Shown piece after piece: positions 14,828 through 21,472 of a stretch of DNA of 21,472 bases. The first letter of the stretch is position 1. The number at the start of each line of letters is the position of its first letter. The notes below the pieces were generated by a model. That model was given only the letters and a program-made list of their open reading frames with translations. It was not told the DNA's origin and did no database searches. Source of the stretch: Planctomycetaceae bacterium (GTDB lineage: Bacteria > Planctomycetota > Planctomycetia > Pirellulales > Pirellulaceae); assembly GCA_018658605.1 (NCBI GenBank), contig JABHUV010000187.1, positions 1-21,472 of the forward strand. Reading direction: 5' to 3'. The position numbers were made by a program, and so were the translations under genes.

Positions 14828-17758
14828 ATGTATCGAATTTTTCTTTTGACGATTGTTTGTGTTTCGGGCAACTCTTTTGTAAGTGCGCAGGAACCGACCC
14901 CCGACCAACTTCGGTTTTTCGAAGCGAAGATACGTCCTGTATTGGTCAAGCACTGTTATGAATGCCATTCTAGCGAGGCCCTTCTCAACGATAAATTAGA
15001 GAATGAATTGCTGCTGGATACAAAAGCTGGAATTCGCAAAGGGGGCGAAAGTGGACCGGCAGTCGTTCCAGGCGAACTCGAAGACAGTTTATTGATTAAA
15101 GCGATTCGTCACGATTCATTTAACATGCCGCCGGATACAAAACTGGGAGGCGACGTTATTGCCGATTTTGAGAAGTGGGTAGAGATGGGCGCGCCCGATC
15201 CCCGCGATGGTCCCGCGACCCAACTTGCAAAGACCGAAATCGACATCGAATCCGGCCGCGGTTTCTGGTCGTTTCAGCCACTTCTTGAATCCCAGCCGCC
15301 GACGAAATTGAAGTCACCATGGATTCGAAACAATATTGATCGGTATGTATATACAGCGTTAAATGAAAATGGGCTAGAACCCAATCAGGAAGCAAGTCGG
15401 CATACATTGATACGCAGGGCGTATTTTGACTTGTGGGGTTTACCTCCAAATCCTGAGGACGTGGAGTCGTTTATCAACGACCCAGCTGCTGACGCGTACG
15501 AAGCATTAGTGGATCGATTGCTGGCTGGGCAACATTATGGCGAACGTTGGGCTAGGCATTGGCTTGATTTGGCACGCTTTGCTGAAAGCAACGGCTATGC
15601 GTTTGACAAAGATAGGGCGGGGGCCTTTCATTATCGCGATTTTGTAATCAAGGCGCTAAATCAAGATATGCCCTATAACCAATTTGTTCGACTGCAAATT
15701 GCTGGCGATCAGATTGCACCTAACGATTATCAATCGCAAGCCGCGACAGGCTTTTTGGCAGCAGGCACATTTACTTCCCAGCAAACCCAGAAGGAACGTG
15801 AACGCAGTCGATACGAGCAATTGGATGATATTGTCGGCACCATCGGCACCGCCATGTTGGGACTCACCATCGGTTGCGCTCGTTGTCATGATCATAAATA
15901 CGATCCGCTGCCCAACGATGACTACTATCGTTTCACAGCCTGTTTTGCAGAGACTGGATTCCAAGATTTTGACTACGATCCGGATCCCGCTGGAACGCAA
16001 ACGGCAAAGAGTGAATTTGATGCAGCGCACAAACTATTGGTTGATGCGCGGGTAAACTTTGAAAATTCTGAATTAACCAAACGGCTCAATGAATGGTTGA
16101 AATCGGAATCCGATCTACCGGCGAGTGAAAAACTTGGAGTTTGGCAAACGATCGGCCCGTTTGCGGCTGCTGACTTTAAAAAAGCCTATTCCAAAGATTT
16201 TCCGCCGGAGGGTAAAGTCGACCTGAATGCCACCTACGACAAACTTAAGTGGATTCCGCAGCCGAGTTGGACTGACGGTGAAATCCACAATACGTTTAGT
16301 GGCGATAATAGTGCCAACTATCTGTACCGTACAATTGAAGTTGTTCACAAAGGGCCTTTAGAAATCTCGCTAGGTCGAGACGACGCAATCAAGGTGTTTC
16401 TCAACGGCAAACAAGTTCTCGCTAAAGAAGTGACGGGCGGCGTAGTTGCCGATCAGGACAAAGTAACCTTGCAACTAAATGCCGGCAGCAACGATCTGTT
16501 GATCAAAATTGTAAATGCTTCTGGCCCTTCAGGTTTCTATTTCAGCACGAAATTAGCCATTCCTAAAAATATCCAAGACATCATCGATATTACGGAAGAC
16601 AAGCGTAACGCCAAACAAAAACAAGATTTGCTGAAGTGGTATTCCCCGCGGGATGCAGATTGGGCCAAATTGGATGGACTTGAACGGGAACACCTGAAAC
16701 TACAACCCAAACCGGCGATCACGAAAATCTATGCCGCAAGGAAGAATGGCGCGACTTATAATTTTGGGGCTGATACCCGCAAGGTATATTTTCTCGCACG
16801 AGGAAACTCGAATACTAAAAAAGGACTAGCTTCCCCAGGTTTCCTGCGAGTGCTTACTGCTAGCGATAAGACGGAAAATCATTGGGTGACTCCAAGTGAG
16901 GCGCAAGTCGGCGAGTCATCCCAACTACCGCCGCGGGTCGCATTGGCCAATTGGTTAACCGATGAACAACAGGGTTCCGGTTATTTATTGGCACGTGTGA
17001 TCGTTAATCGGATTTGGCAACACCATTTAGGGCGAGGAATTGTCAGTACCCCCAGTGATTTCGGTAGTCAGGGAGCCACACCAACGCACCCTGAATTATT
17101 GGATTATTTAGCAACGGAGTTGATTCGTAATGATTGGCAACTTAAGTTTATACACCAATTAATAATGAAGAGTGCTGTCTACCGCCAATCAGGTGAAAAT
17201 AATGTACTCGCCGCCAAAACCGATCCGCACAATGCACTCTGGTGGAGACGGGGTTCAACACGCCTAGAGGCCGAAGCCATTCGCGACACGTTACTTTCGG
17301 TTAGTGGGTCGCTTGAAAAAACGATGTATGGAAAAGGCACGTTAGATCAAAATAGCCCGCGTCGTAGTATTTACCTTACCGTCAAACGCAGTAACCTAAT
17401 TCCGATATTGCAACTTTTTGATGCGCCCGACTCAATTCAAAGCATTGGGCATCGCGATGTGACTACCGTTCCACCGCAGGCGCTGGCGTTGATGAACTCG
17501 GCCTTGACCCGTCAGTTGGCCGAAAAATTCTCTAAACGCATCTATATGTCATCAGAAACAACGACAGAAGAAGTTGTGAGGAAAGCTTACGGTATAGCGC
17601 TTTCCCGCGGACCGACTGTTACTGAAATGAAACAGATGTCCGATTTTATCAGAGAACAGGCAGCGTCATATGGCGACTCAGATAACTCCATGAATCTGGC
17701 AGTTATCGATTATTGCCAGATAATGCTTTGTCTCAATGAATTCCTTTTTATCGATTAG
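14828..17758 (+). CDS. Secreted planctomycete cytochrome c / DUF1549 / DUF1553 protein
   Basis: The 976-residue product starts with a signal peptide (MYRIFLLTIVCVSGNSFVSA). Residues 25-130 are a planctomycete-type cytochrome domain (PSCyt1) with Cys43-Tyr-Glu-Cys46-His47 and the NMPPD block as likely axial Met. About 165-380 is DUF1549 (DRYVYTALNENGLEPN, RRAYFDLWGLPP, YGERWARHWLDLARFAESNGY) with a second heme-type motif at Cys350-Ala-Arg-Cys353-His354. Residues of about 437-578 form a beta-rich insert resembling PA14/carbohydrate-binding folds (WQTIGPF, ISLGRDDAIKVFLNGKQV). About 700-970 is DUF1553 (ARVIVNRIWQHHLGRGIV, HPELLDYLATELI, RRSIYLTVKRSN). These proteins are abundant in planctomycetes; function is not established, though electron transfer in polymer breakdown is suspected. 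It leads an operon with the DUF1501 gene. Confidence 0.94.
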   Translation: MYRIFLLTIVCVSGNSFVSAQEPTPDQLRFFEAKIRPVLVKHCYECHSSEALLNDKLENELLLDTKAGIRKGGESGPAVVPGELEDSLLIKAIRHDSFNMPPDTKLGGDVIADFEKWVEMGAPDPRDGPATQLAKTEIDIESGRGFWSFQPLLESQPPTKLKSPWIRNNIDRYVYTALNENGLEPNQEASRHTLIRRAYFDLWGLPPNPEDVESFINDPAADAYEALVDRLLAGQHYGERWARHWLDLARFAESNGYAFDKDRAGAFHYRDFVIKALNQDMPYNQFVRLQIAGDQIAPNDYQSQAATGFLAAGTFTSQQTQKERERSRYEQLDDIVGTIGTAMLGLTIGCARCHDHKYDPLPNDDYYRFTACFAETGFQDFDYDPDPAGTQTAKSEFDAAHKLLVDARVNFENSELTKRLNEWLKSESDLPASEKLGVWQTIGPFAAADFKKAYSKDFPPEGKVDLNATYDKLKWIPQPSWTDGEIHNTFSGDNSANYLYRTIEVVHKGPLEISLGRDDAIKVFLNGKQVLAKEVTGGVVADQDKVTLQLNAGSNDLLIKIVNASGPSGFYFSTKLAIPKNIQDIIDITEDKRNAKQKQDLLKWYSPRDADWAKLDGLEREHLKLQPKPAITKIYAARKNGATYNFGADTRKVYFLARGNSNTKKGLASPGFLRVLTASDKTENHWVTPSEAQVGESSQLPPRVALANWLTDEQQGSGYLLARVIVNRIWQHHLGRGIVSTPSDFGSQGATPTHPELLDYLATELIRNDWQLKFIHQLIMKSAVYRQSGENNVLAAKTDPHNALWWRRGSTRLEAEAIRDTLLSVSGSLEKTMYGKGTLDQNSPRRSIYLTVKRSNLIPILQLFDAPDSIQSIGHRDVTTVPPQALALMNSALTRQLAEKFSKRIYMSSETTTEEVVRKAYGIALSRGPTVTEMKQMSDFIREQAASYGDSDNSMNLAVIDYCQIMLCLNEFLFID

Positions 17759-17786
17759 CGCTGATTAATTATCAGGATCTTAGATT

Positions 17787-19220
17787 ATGAATAATAACGA
17801 TTTTAATTTTGATTCGCGAAGGTCATTTCTCCGAAATGCTGGCCTCGGTTGCGGTTCTCTCGCGCTTACAAGTCTGCTATCCGATGAAGGCCTGCTCTCG
17901 TCGGTAAACGCCTCCGATGGACCGCGTGCTCGACATTTTGCGCCCACGGCAAAATCAGTGATCTGGTTGTTCATGCCCGGTAGTCCTTCTCAAGTAGACA
18001 CCTTTGATTACAAGCCGGAATTGCAGAAACGGGATGGACAGAAACTAGCAGGAGCCGACCCAAAAACTGGCTTCTTTACCACTAGCGGAAAATTGCTAAA
18101 GTCTCCCTTTAAATTTAAGCAGCACGGTGAATCAGGTGCATGGGTTTCGGAGGTATTCCCAAATATGGCCCAGCACGTCGATGACATGGCAATTATGAAT
18201 TCTTGTTTTTCTCAATCCAATAATCATACTCCGGCCATGTTAGAGATGAATTCCGGAATGTTTCTTCAAGGACGCCCCTGCATGGGTTCTTGGGTGACGT
18301 ACGGACTTGGTTCTGAAAATCAAAACCTACCTGGATTTGTAGTCATGCGGGGCGCTATGCCGCGCGGCGGAAAACCAATCTGGTCTCCGGGGTTTTTACC
18401 CAAAGTGTTTCAACCCACATCCATTGATGGACGAAGTGCGACGCCGATTGATAATCTTGCAAGAGTATCGGGTATGTCGCAATCACAACAACGTTCGCAA
18501 CTCAACTTACTTAAATCGATGAACCAAAAGCATCAAGAACTCCGCCCGCATGAAGCGGATTTGGCTGCTCGCCTTGAATCGTTTGAATTGGCATATCGAA
18601 TGCAAGAAGCGGCACCCGAGGCATTGGATATTAGTAGGGAAACCGAGGCAACTCATGAGGCTTACGGTGTTAATCAGAAAGAAACTGAATTGGTAGCCAA
18701 ACAATGTATTTCAGCCCGCAGATTGATTGAACGCGGGGTTCGATTTGTTCAGCTATATGCCGGTACGAATGGAGGCGGTGGGGGAGTGGCTGATGTGCCG
18801 TGGGACGGGCACAGCAATATTGGTGCGAACCATCGAATTGCGGCTAAGAGCGTTGATCAACCTATTGGCGCGCTGTTGTCGGATCTCAAGGCGCGGGGGA
18901 TGCTTGACGAGACTCTTGTCGTATGGGGAGGGGAGTTTGGTCGAACCTCGGATTCCCAGGGATCAATGGGGCGCGATCATAATCCACATGCTTTCACAAT
19001 GTGGATGGCGGGCGGCGGAATTAAGGGCGGTATCCGATATGGCGCCAGTGATGAATTTGGATATAAAGCGGTAGAGAAGCGTCTCGGTGTTAATGACCTT
19101 CATGCGACAATTCTGCATTTACTAGGGATCGACCATATGAAACTAACCTATCGGTTTAATGGGCGCGATTTTCGACTGACCGATGTTGCTGGTGAAGTCA
19201 TTCAAGATCTATTGGCCTAA
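17787..19220 (+). CDS. Tat-exported DUF1501 protein
   Basis: The 477-residue protein has a twin-arginine-type leader (SRRSFLRNAGLGCGSLALTSLL) and an AGGAT ribosome binding site just upstream of the ATG. The body matches DUF1501, an alkaline-phosphatase/sulfatase-like fold. Landmarks are SVIWLFMPGSPSQVDTFDYKP, the NNHTPAMLEMNSG segment, GWDGH-like PWDGHSNIGANH, Glu383 in VWGGEFGRT and the following GRDHNPHAF (residues 395-403), which probably hold the metal site. It starts 28 bases after the DUF1549/DUF1553 gene, and the two families almost always occur together in planctomycetes, implying a shared extracytoplasmic process. The biochemical role is not known. Confidence 0.94.
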   Translation: MNNNDFNFDSRRSFLRNAGLGCGSLALTSLLSDEGLLSSVNASDGPRARHFAPTAKSVIWLFMPGSPSQVDTFDYKPELQKRDGQKLAGADPKTGFFTTSGKLLKSPFKFKQHGESGAWVSEVFPNMAQHVDDMAIMNSCFSQSNNHTPAMLEMNSGMFLQGRPCMGSWVTYGLGSENQNLPGFVVMRGAMPRGGKPIWSPGFLPKVFQPTSIDGRSATPIDNLARVSGMSQSQQRSQLNLLKSMNQKHQELRPHEADLAARLESFELAYRMQEAAPEALDISRETEATHEAYGVNQKETELVAKQCISARRLIERGVRFVQLYAGTNGGGGGVADVPWDGHSNIGANHRIAAKSVDQPIGALLSDLKARGMLDETLVVWGGEFGRTSDSQGSMGRDHNPHAFTMWMAGGGIKGGIRYGASDEFGYKAVEKRLGVNDLHATILHLLGIDHMKLTYRFNGRDFRLTDVAGEVIQDLLA

Positions 19221-19241
19221 TGGCTGGGCGGAGTATCTGCA

Positions 19242-19799
19242 GTGACGTTAGTAAAAATTCAGCTGTCTTTATTATTTGGGCTGCTTGCTTTCGGTCTTGG
19301 AACTGAAACGCCTTCGCTTCCCAAACCTGACCAGGTCGATAAACCGGGAATGATTCGTTTTATTGTGCCGGATATCAAGAAGCTCCCTGGTATCGTTGTA
19401 GATAATGTAAACGCAACACTTGTCGGCAAGTGGCAACATTCTGTGCATACACCCCCCTTTGTCGGTGCGAGTTACATTCACGATATGAAGGAATCAAAAG
19501 GTGAGAAATCGGCTACCTTCATTCCGAATCTTCCCGAGACGGGTCGTTACGAAGTTCGCATGTCCCACAATTCCAATATCCGCAGAGCCAACGGAGTACC
19601 GGTTACGATTCGCCACGCCGACGGTGAAACTGTGGTCAAGGTGAACGAGGGAGAACCGGCGCCTATCAAAAAGCTCTTTAGGTCACTCGGGACGTTTCGC
19701 TTTCATAAGGGGACTTCGGCTTCCGTAACGATTAATACTCAAGGAACCGATGGTAAATATGTCATTGTGGACGCGATTCAGTTTTTACCTGTTGATTAG
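19242..19799 (+). CDS. Small secreted protein with golvesin C-terminal-like domain
   Basis: It starts with GTG, supported by GGAG at 19230-19233. The 185 residues begin with a short signal peptide (VKIQLSLLFGLLAFGLG). The rest is one beta-sandwich domain of the golvesin C-terminal-like type: VDNVNATLVGKWQHSVHTPPFVGASYIHD, ATFIPNLPETGRYEVRMSHN, GVPVTIRHADG, and the closing YVIVDAIQFLPV. In other planctomycete proteins this domain is a C-terminal module on larger enzymes; here it stands alone. It lies 21 bases after the DUF1501 gene, so it belongs to that operon and may bind or present the substrate. Domain assignment is by pattern, moderately sure. Confidence 0.8.
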   Translation: MTLVKIQLSLLFGLLAFGLGTETPSLPKPDQVDKPGMIRFIVPDIKKLPGIVVDNVNATLVGKWQHSVHTPPFVGASYIHDMKESKGEKSATFIPNLPETGRYEVRMSHNSNIRRANGVPVTIRHADGETVVKVNEGEPAPIKKLFRSLGTFRFHKGTSASVTINTQGTDGKYVIVDAIQFLPVD

Positions 19800-19921
19800 G
19801 TGAAATATGGGAATACCTATTAAACGTCGTCGTGCGGATCCGTCGCGAACAATTCCACCGCGAGTTCTTTCTGATAACTGAAAATATGATATATCGGACT
19901 CCTTAAAATGATGTGGTCGGG

Positions 19922-19927
19922 TATAAT
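19922..19927 (+). promoter_or_regulatory. Possible -10 box before the right-edge cytochrome gene
   Basis: An exact TATAAT lies 71 bases before the ATG at 19999, after the end of the preceding operon. No good -35 match was seen. Tentative. Confidence 0.3.
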
Positions 19928-19943
19928 TAAAAGTTCTTGAATG

Positions 19944-19962
19944 GCAGCGGGCCTTTCGCTGC
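19944..19962 (+). other. Hairpin in the leader of the right-edge cytochrome gene
   Basis: GCAGCG (19944-19949) pairs perfectly with CGCTGC (19957-19962) around a seven-base loop. No T run follows, so an intrinsic terminator is unlikely. If the TATAAT at 19922 is used, it would sit at the very start of the transcript. Confidence 0.4.
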
Positions 19963-19998
19963 GCTATATATTGTTAGTTAACCATGTGAAAGCAGAGT

Positions 19999-21472
19999 AT
20001 GAGTCGACTTTACACCACCATTTCGTTGGGAGCTTGCCTCTTGGCGGTAGTGATCGGTGTTCAATGGATTGCGGCTGAAAATAAACCAAGGAATGTGCAG
20101 CCCTTCACGATTCCTGCTGCTGTTGAGTCCATTCTGAATAACCATTGCGTGTCGTGTCATAATTCCGAAGTCAAGGAAGGTGAAATTCGCTTTGATAATC
20201 TCACGGATCTACCTGATGATGATAGATTGGAGCTGTTGAATAAAGCTCAGTCGCAACTCTTTTTTGATTCGATGCCGCCTCAGGACGCGGAACAACCTTC
20301 GTCGGTAGAGCGCGAGGAATTGGTGGCGTGGGTGTCAATGGAACTTAATAAACATGACGCGTCCAAGCTTGACGACAAGTTGCGATTGCCGGGCTACGGG
20401 AATTATGTCGATCATGAGAAGTTATTCTCCGGTGAATATGTTGGGGAGAAGGGTTTCACTGTGGACCGCCGCTGGTTGATCAGCGAATTTATTTTTAATG
20501 CGAAGATTAATCGGTTACTGGATTACGAACCTACTAGAACTATCGACGGTCAGCGGATGTTGGTTATTGGTGACAACGGTGTCAATCTCGGCACTCGATT
20601 TGGCGGCGGAAGTCTTCGGCAAAGCATCACGAATCCCTTTTTGTTGCCCACAAATATTGGTGTTCGGTATTACGACAATACGATGCTGGCAGGCGGTCAT
20701 CTACTGACGATGATTTCAAATGCTAGGAAAATCGCCGCCTATATGGCCTCCGAGCGAACGATGAAGGCACACTACCCGGCCATGTACCGAATTATGAAGT
20801 TGGAATTGGAACATCTAGAAACACTGCGTTTACGGGTTGAGTTTTTAAACCTGCATGTCGCTAGGGTCACTCGTGATATTTACCAAGAAAAAGACGAAAA
20901 ACTGTTACCACAGTTTGTTAGAACATCCGTAGAACCAATACCCGTTTACGGAACCGACGGTGATGGTAATCCGATCAGGCGAACCAATTTGGAGTTGTTA
21001 CGAACACGTTACGGAGATGATTTACAGGCGGTTTATCGTGGTATCGCGTTGTACTCGGGAGATGGCGTCACGTTTGAACAGATCATAGAAAAATGTGAAC
21101 AAGAATGGTTCACGTTTGGAGTGCATGAGAAACGTTTGCGGGCTCGAGTAACACTCATGATGGTCCTCCACAAGCAATGGGATATGTCGCTGGTAACGGA
21201 AGACGTCGGTAAAAGGAATATTCAGTTTCCAGAGTATAGCCCGCTGTCAGATACGGAAATGGTCGTCATCAATTCAGCGATCGAAAATCACAGGAAAAAA
21301 GGTGACACATACAGACAGATTATAGATAAATGCATGGCCGAATGGACGCGAACGTTTGAGGCGGAACGGATTGCGTCAGGGGATGTCGGTGATAGTCGTG
21401 TGGCCGAGTTAGTGGACGAAATGTTCATCAAAATTATAGAACGCAAGCCAACGGAACAGGAGGCCAAGGATG
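19999..21472 (+). CDS. Exported c-type cytochrome protein of planctomycete type, 3' partial
   Basis: The frame is open from the ATG at 19999 to the right edge with no stop (491 residues seen). It starts with a membrane/signal segment (LYTTISLGACLLAVVIGVQWIAA). A heme c motif, Cys50-Val-Ser-Cys53-His54, follows with probable axial Met in FFDSMPPQD near residue 95, so the N-terminal domain resembles PSCyt1. The next part (WLISEFIFNAKINRLLDYEP, GGGSLRQSITNPFLLPTNIGVRYYD) is not a family I can name. The later part holds two similar units, TFEQIIEKCEQEWFTF and TYRQIIDKCMAEWTRTF, and ends with IIERKPTEQEAKD, like the C-terminal helices of DUF1553-type proteins. Probably extracytoplasmic electron transfer. 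A weak ribosome binding site precedes it. Confidence 0.9.
   Translation, partial: MSRLYTTISLGACLLAVVIGVQWIAAENKPRNVQPFTIPAAVESILNNHCVSCHNSEVKEGEIRFDNLTDLPDDDRLELLNKAQSQLFFDSMPPQDAEQPSSVEREELVAWVSMELNKHDASKLDDKLRLPGYGNYVDHEKLFSGEYVGEKGFTVDRRWLISEFIFNAKINRLLDYEPTRTIDGQRMLVIGDNGVNLGTRFGGGSLRQSITNPFLLPTNIGVRYYDNTMLAGGHLLTMISNARKIAAYMASERTMKAHYPAMYRIMKLELEHLETLRLRVEFLNLHVARVTRDIYQEKDEKLLPQFVRTSVEPIPVYGTDGDGNPIRRTNLELLRTRYGDDLQAVYRGIALYSGDGVTFEQIIEKCEQEWFTFGVHEKRLRARVTLMMVLHKQWDMSLVTEDVGKRNIQFPEYSPLSDTEMVVINSAIENHRKKGDTYRQIIDKCMAEWTRTFEAERIASGDVGDSRVAELVDEMFIKIIERKPTEQEAKD

Noticed and set aside
19807..19881. 24-codon open frame (MGIPIKRRRADPSRTIPPRV...) with an AGGTGAAAT upstream
   Set aside because: The length is too short and there is no family or conservation evidence; it starts seven bases after the golvesin-like gene, and the purine-rich stretch overlaps that gene's stop.
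1..21472. CRISPR arrays, insertion sequences, rRNA genes
   Set aside because: No regularly spaced direct repeats, transposase-like proteins with terminal inverted repeats, or rRNA sequence were seen.

Overview
The window looks like chromosomal DNA from a planctomycete, probably Pirellulales or Planctomycetales-like. The evidence is a microcompartment locus of the Planctomycetes/Verrucomicrobia type, many planctomycete-style secreted proteins (PSCyt1/DUF1549/DUF1553, DUF1501, PVC-type heme-binding propeller protein, sulfatases, PhoD-like phosphatase, golvesin-like domain) and weak or variable Shine-Dalgarno sequences. Base composition looks close to balanced by eye; I did not compute it.

Positions 1-4372 (+) hold the 3' part of a bacterial microcompartment (BMC) operon: a CoA-acylating aldehyde dehydrogenase running in from the left edge, two BMC-P/EutN vertex proteins flanking an unrecognised 215-residue protein, a class II (fuculose-phosphate type) aldolase with a C-terminal targeting-like helix, and a malate/lactate-type dehydrogenase. 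This fits the known fucose/rhamnose BMC scheme, in which the aldolase gives DHAP plus lactaldehyde, the aldehyde is made into an acyl-CoA inside the shell, and a dehydrogenase helps balance NAD. No hexagonal shell genes, PduL or acetate kinase lie in the window; they are presumably upstream.

Positions 4494-6598 hold a secreted M28 peptidase (-), a tRNA-Ser(GCU) (+), and a decayed sulfatase (+) that lost its middle and carries a nonsense codon and a frameshift.

Positions 6607-14229 (-) hold five genes read right to left: PVC heme-binding propeller/HEAT/cytochrome c protein, active-type sulfatase, an AhpC-like peroxiredoxin, a small CxxC thioredoxin-like protein and a PhoD-like phosphatase. 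The peroxiredoxin is the most striking item. Its reading frame is clean except for one in-frame TGA placed exactly at the peroxidatic cysteine (motif PLDFTFI-TGA-PTEI), followed at a suitable distance by a hairpin with a G-containing apical loop. This suggests a selenocysteine peroxiredoxin, co-transcribed with a thioredoxin-like partner.

Positions 14828-21472 (+) hold a secreted planctomycete cytochrome/DUF1549/DUF1553 protein, a Tat-exported DUF1501 protein, a small golvesin-like secreted protein, and the start of another large c-type cytochrome protein that runs off the right edge with no stop. Together with the divergent cytochrome/sulfatase pair, this looks like an extracytoplasmic system for degrading sulfated polysaccharide or similar polymers. 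That role is inference from family context.
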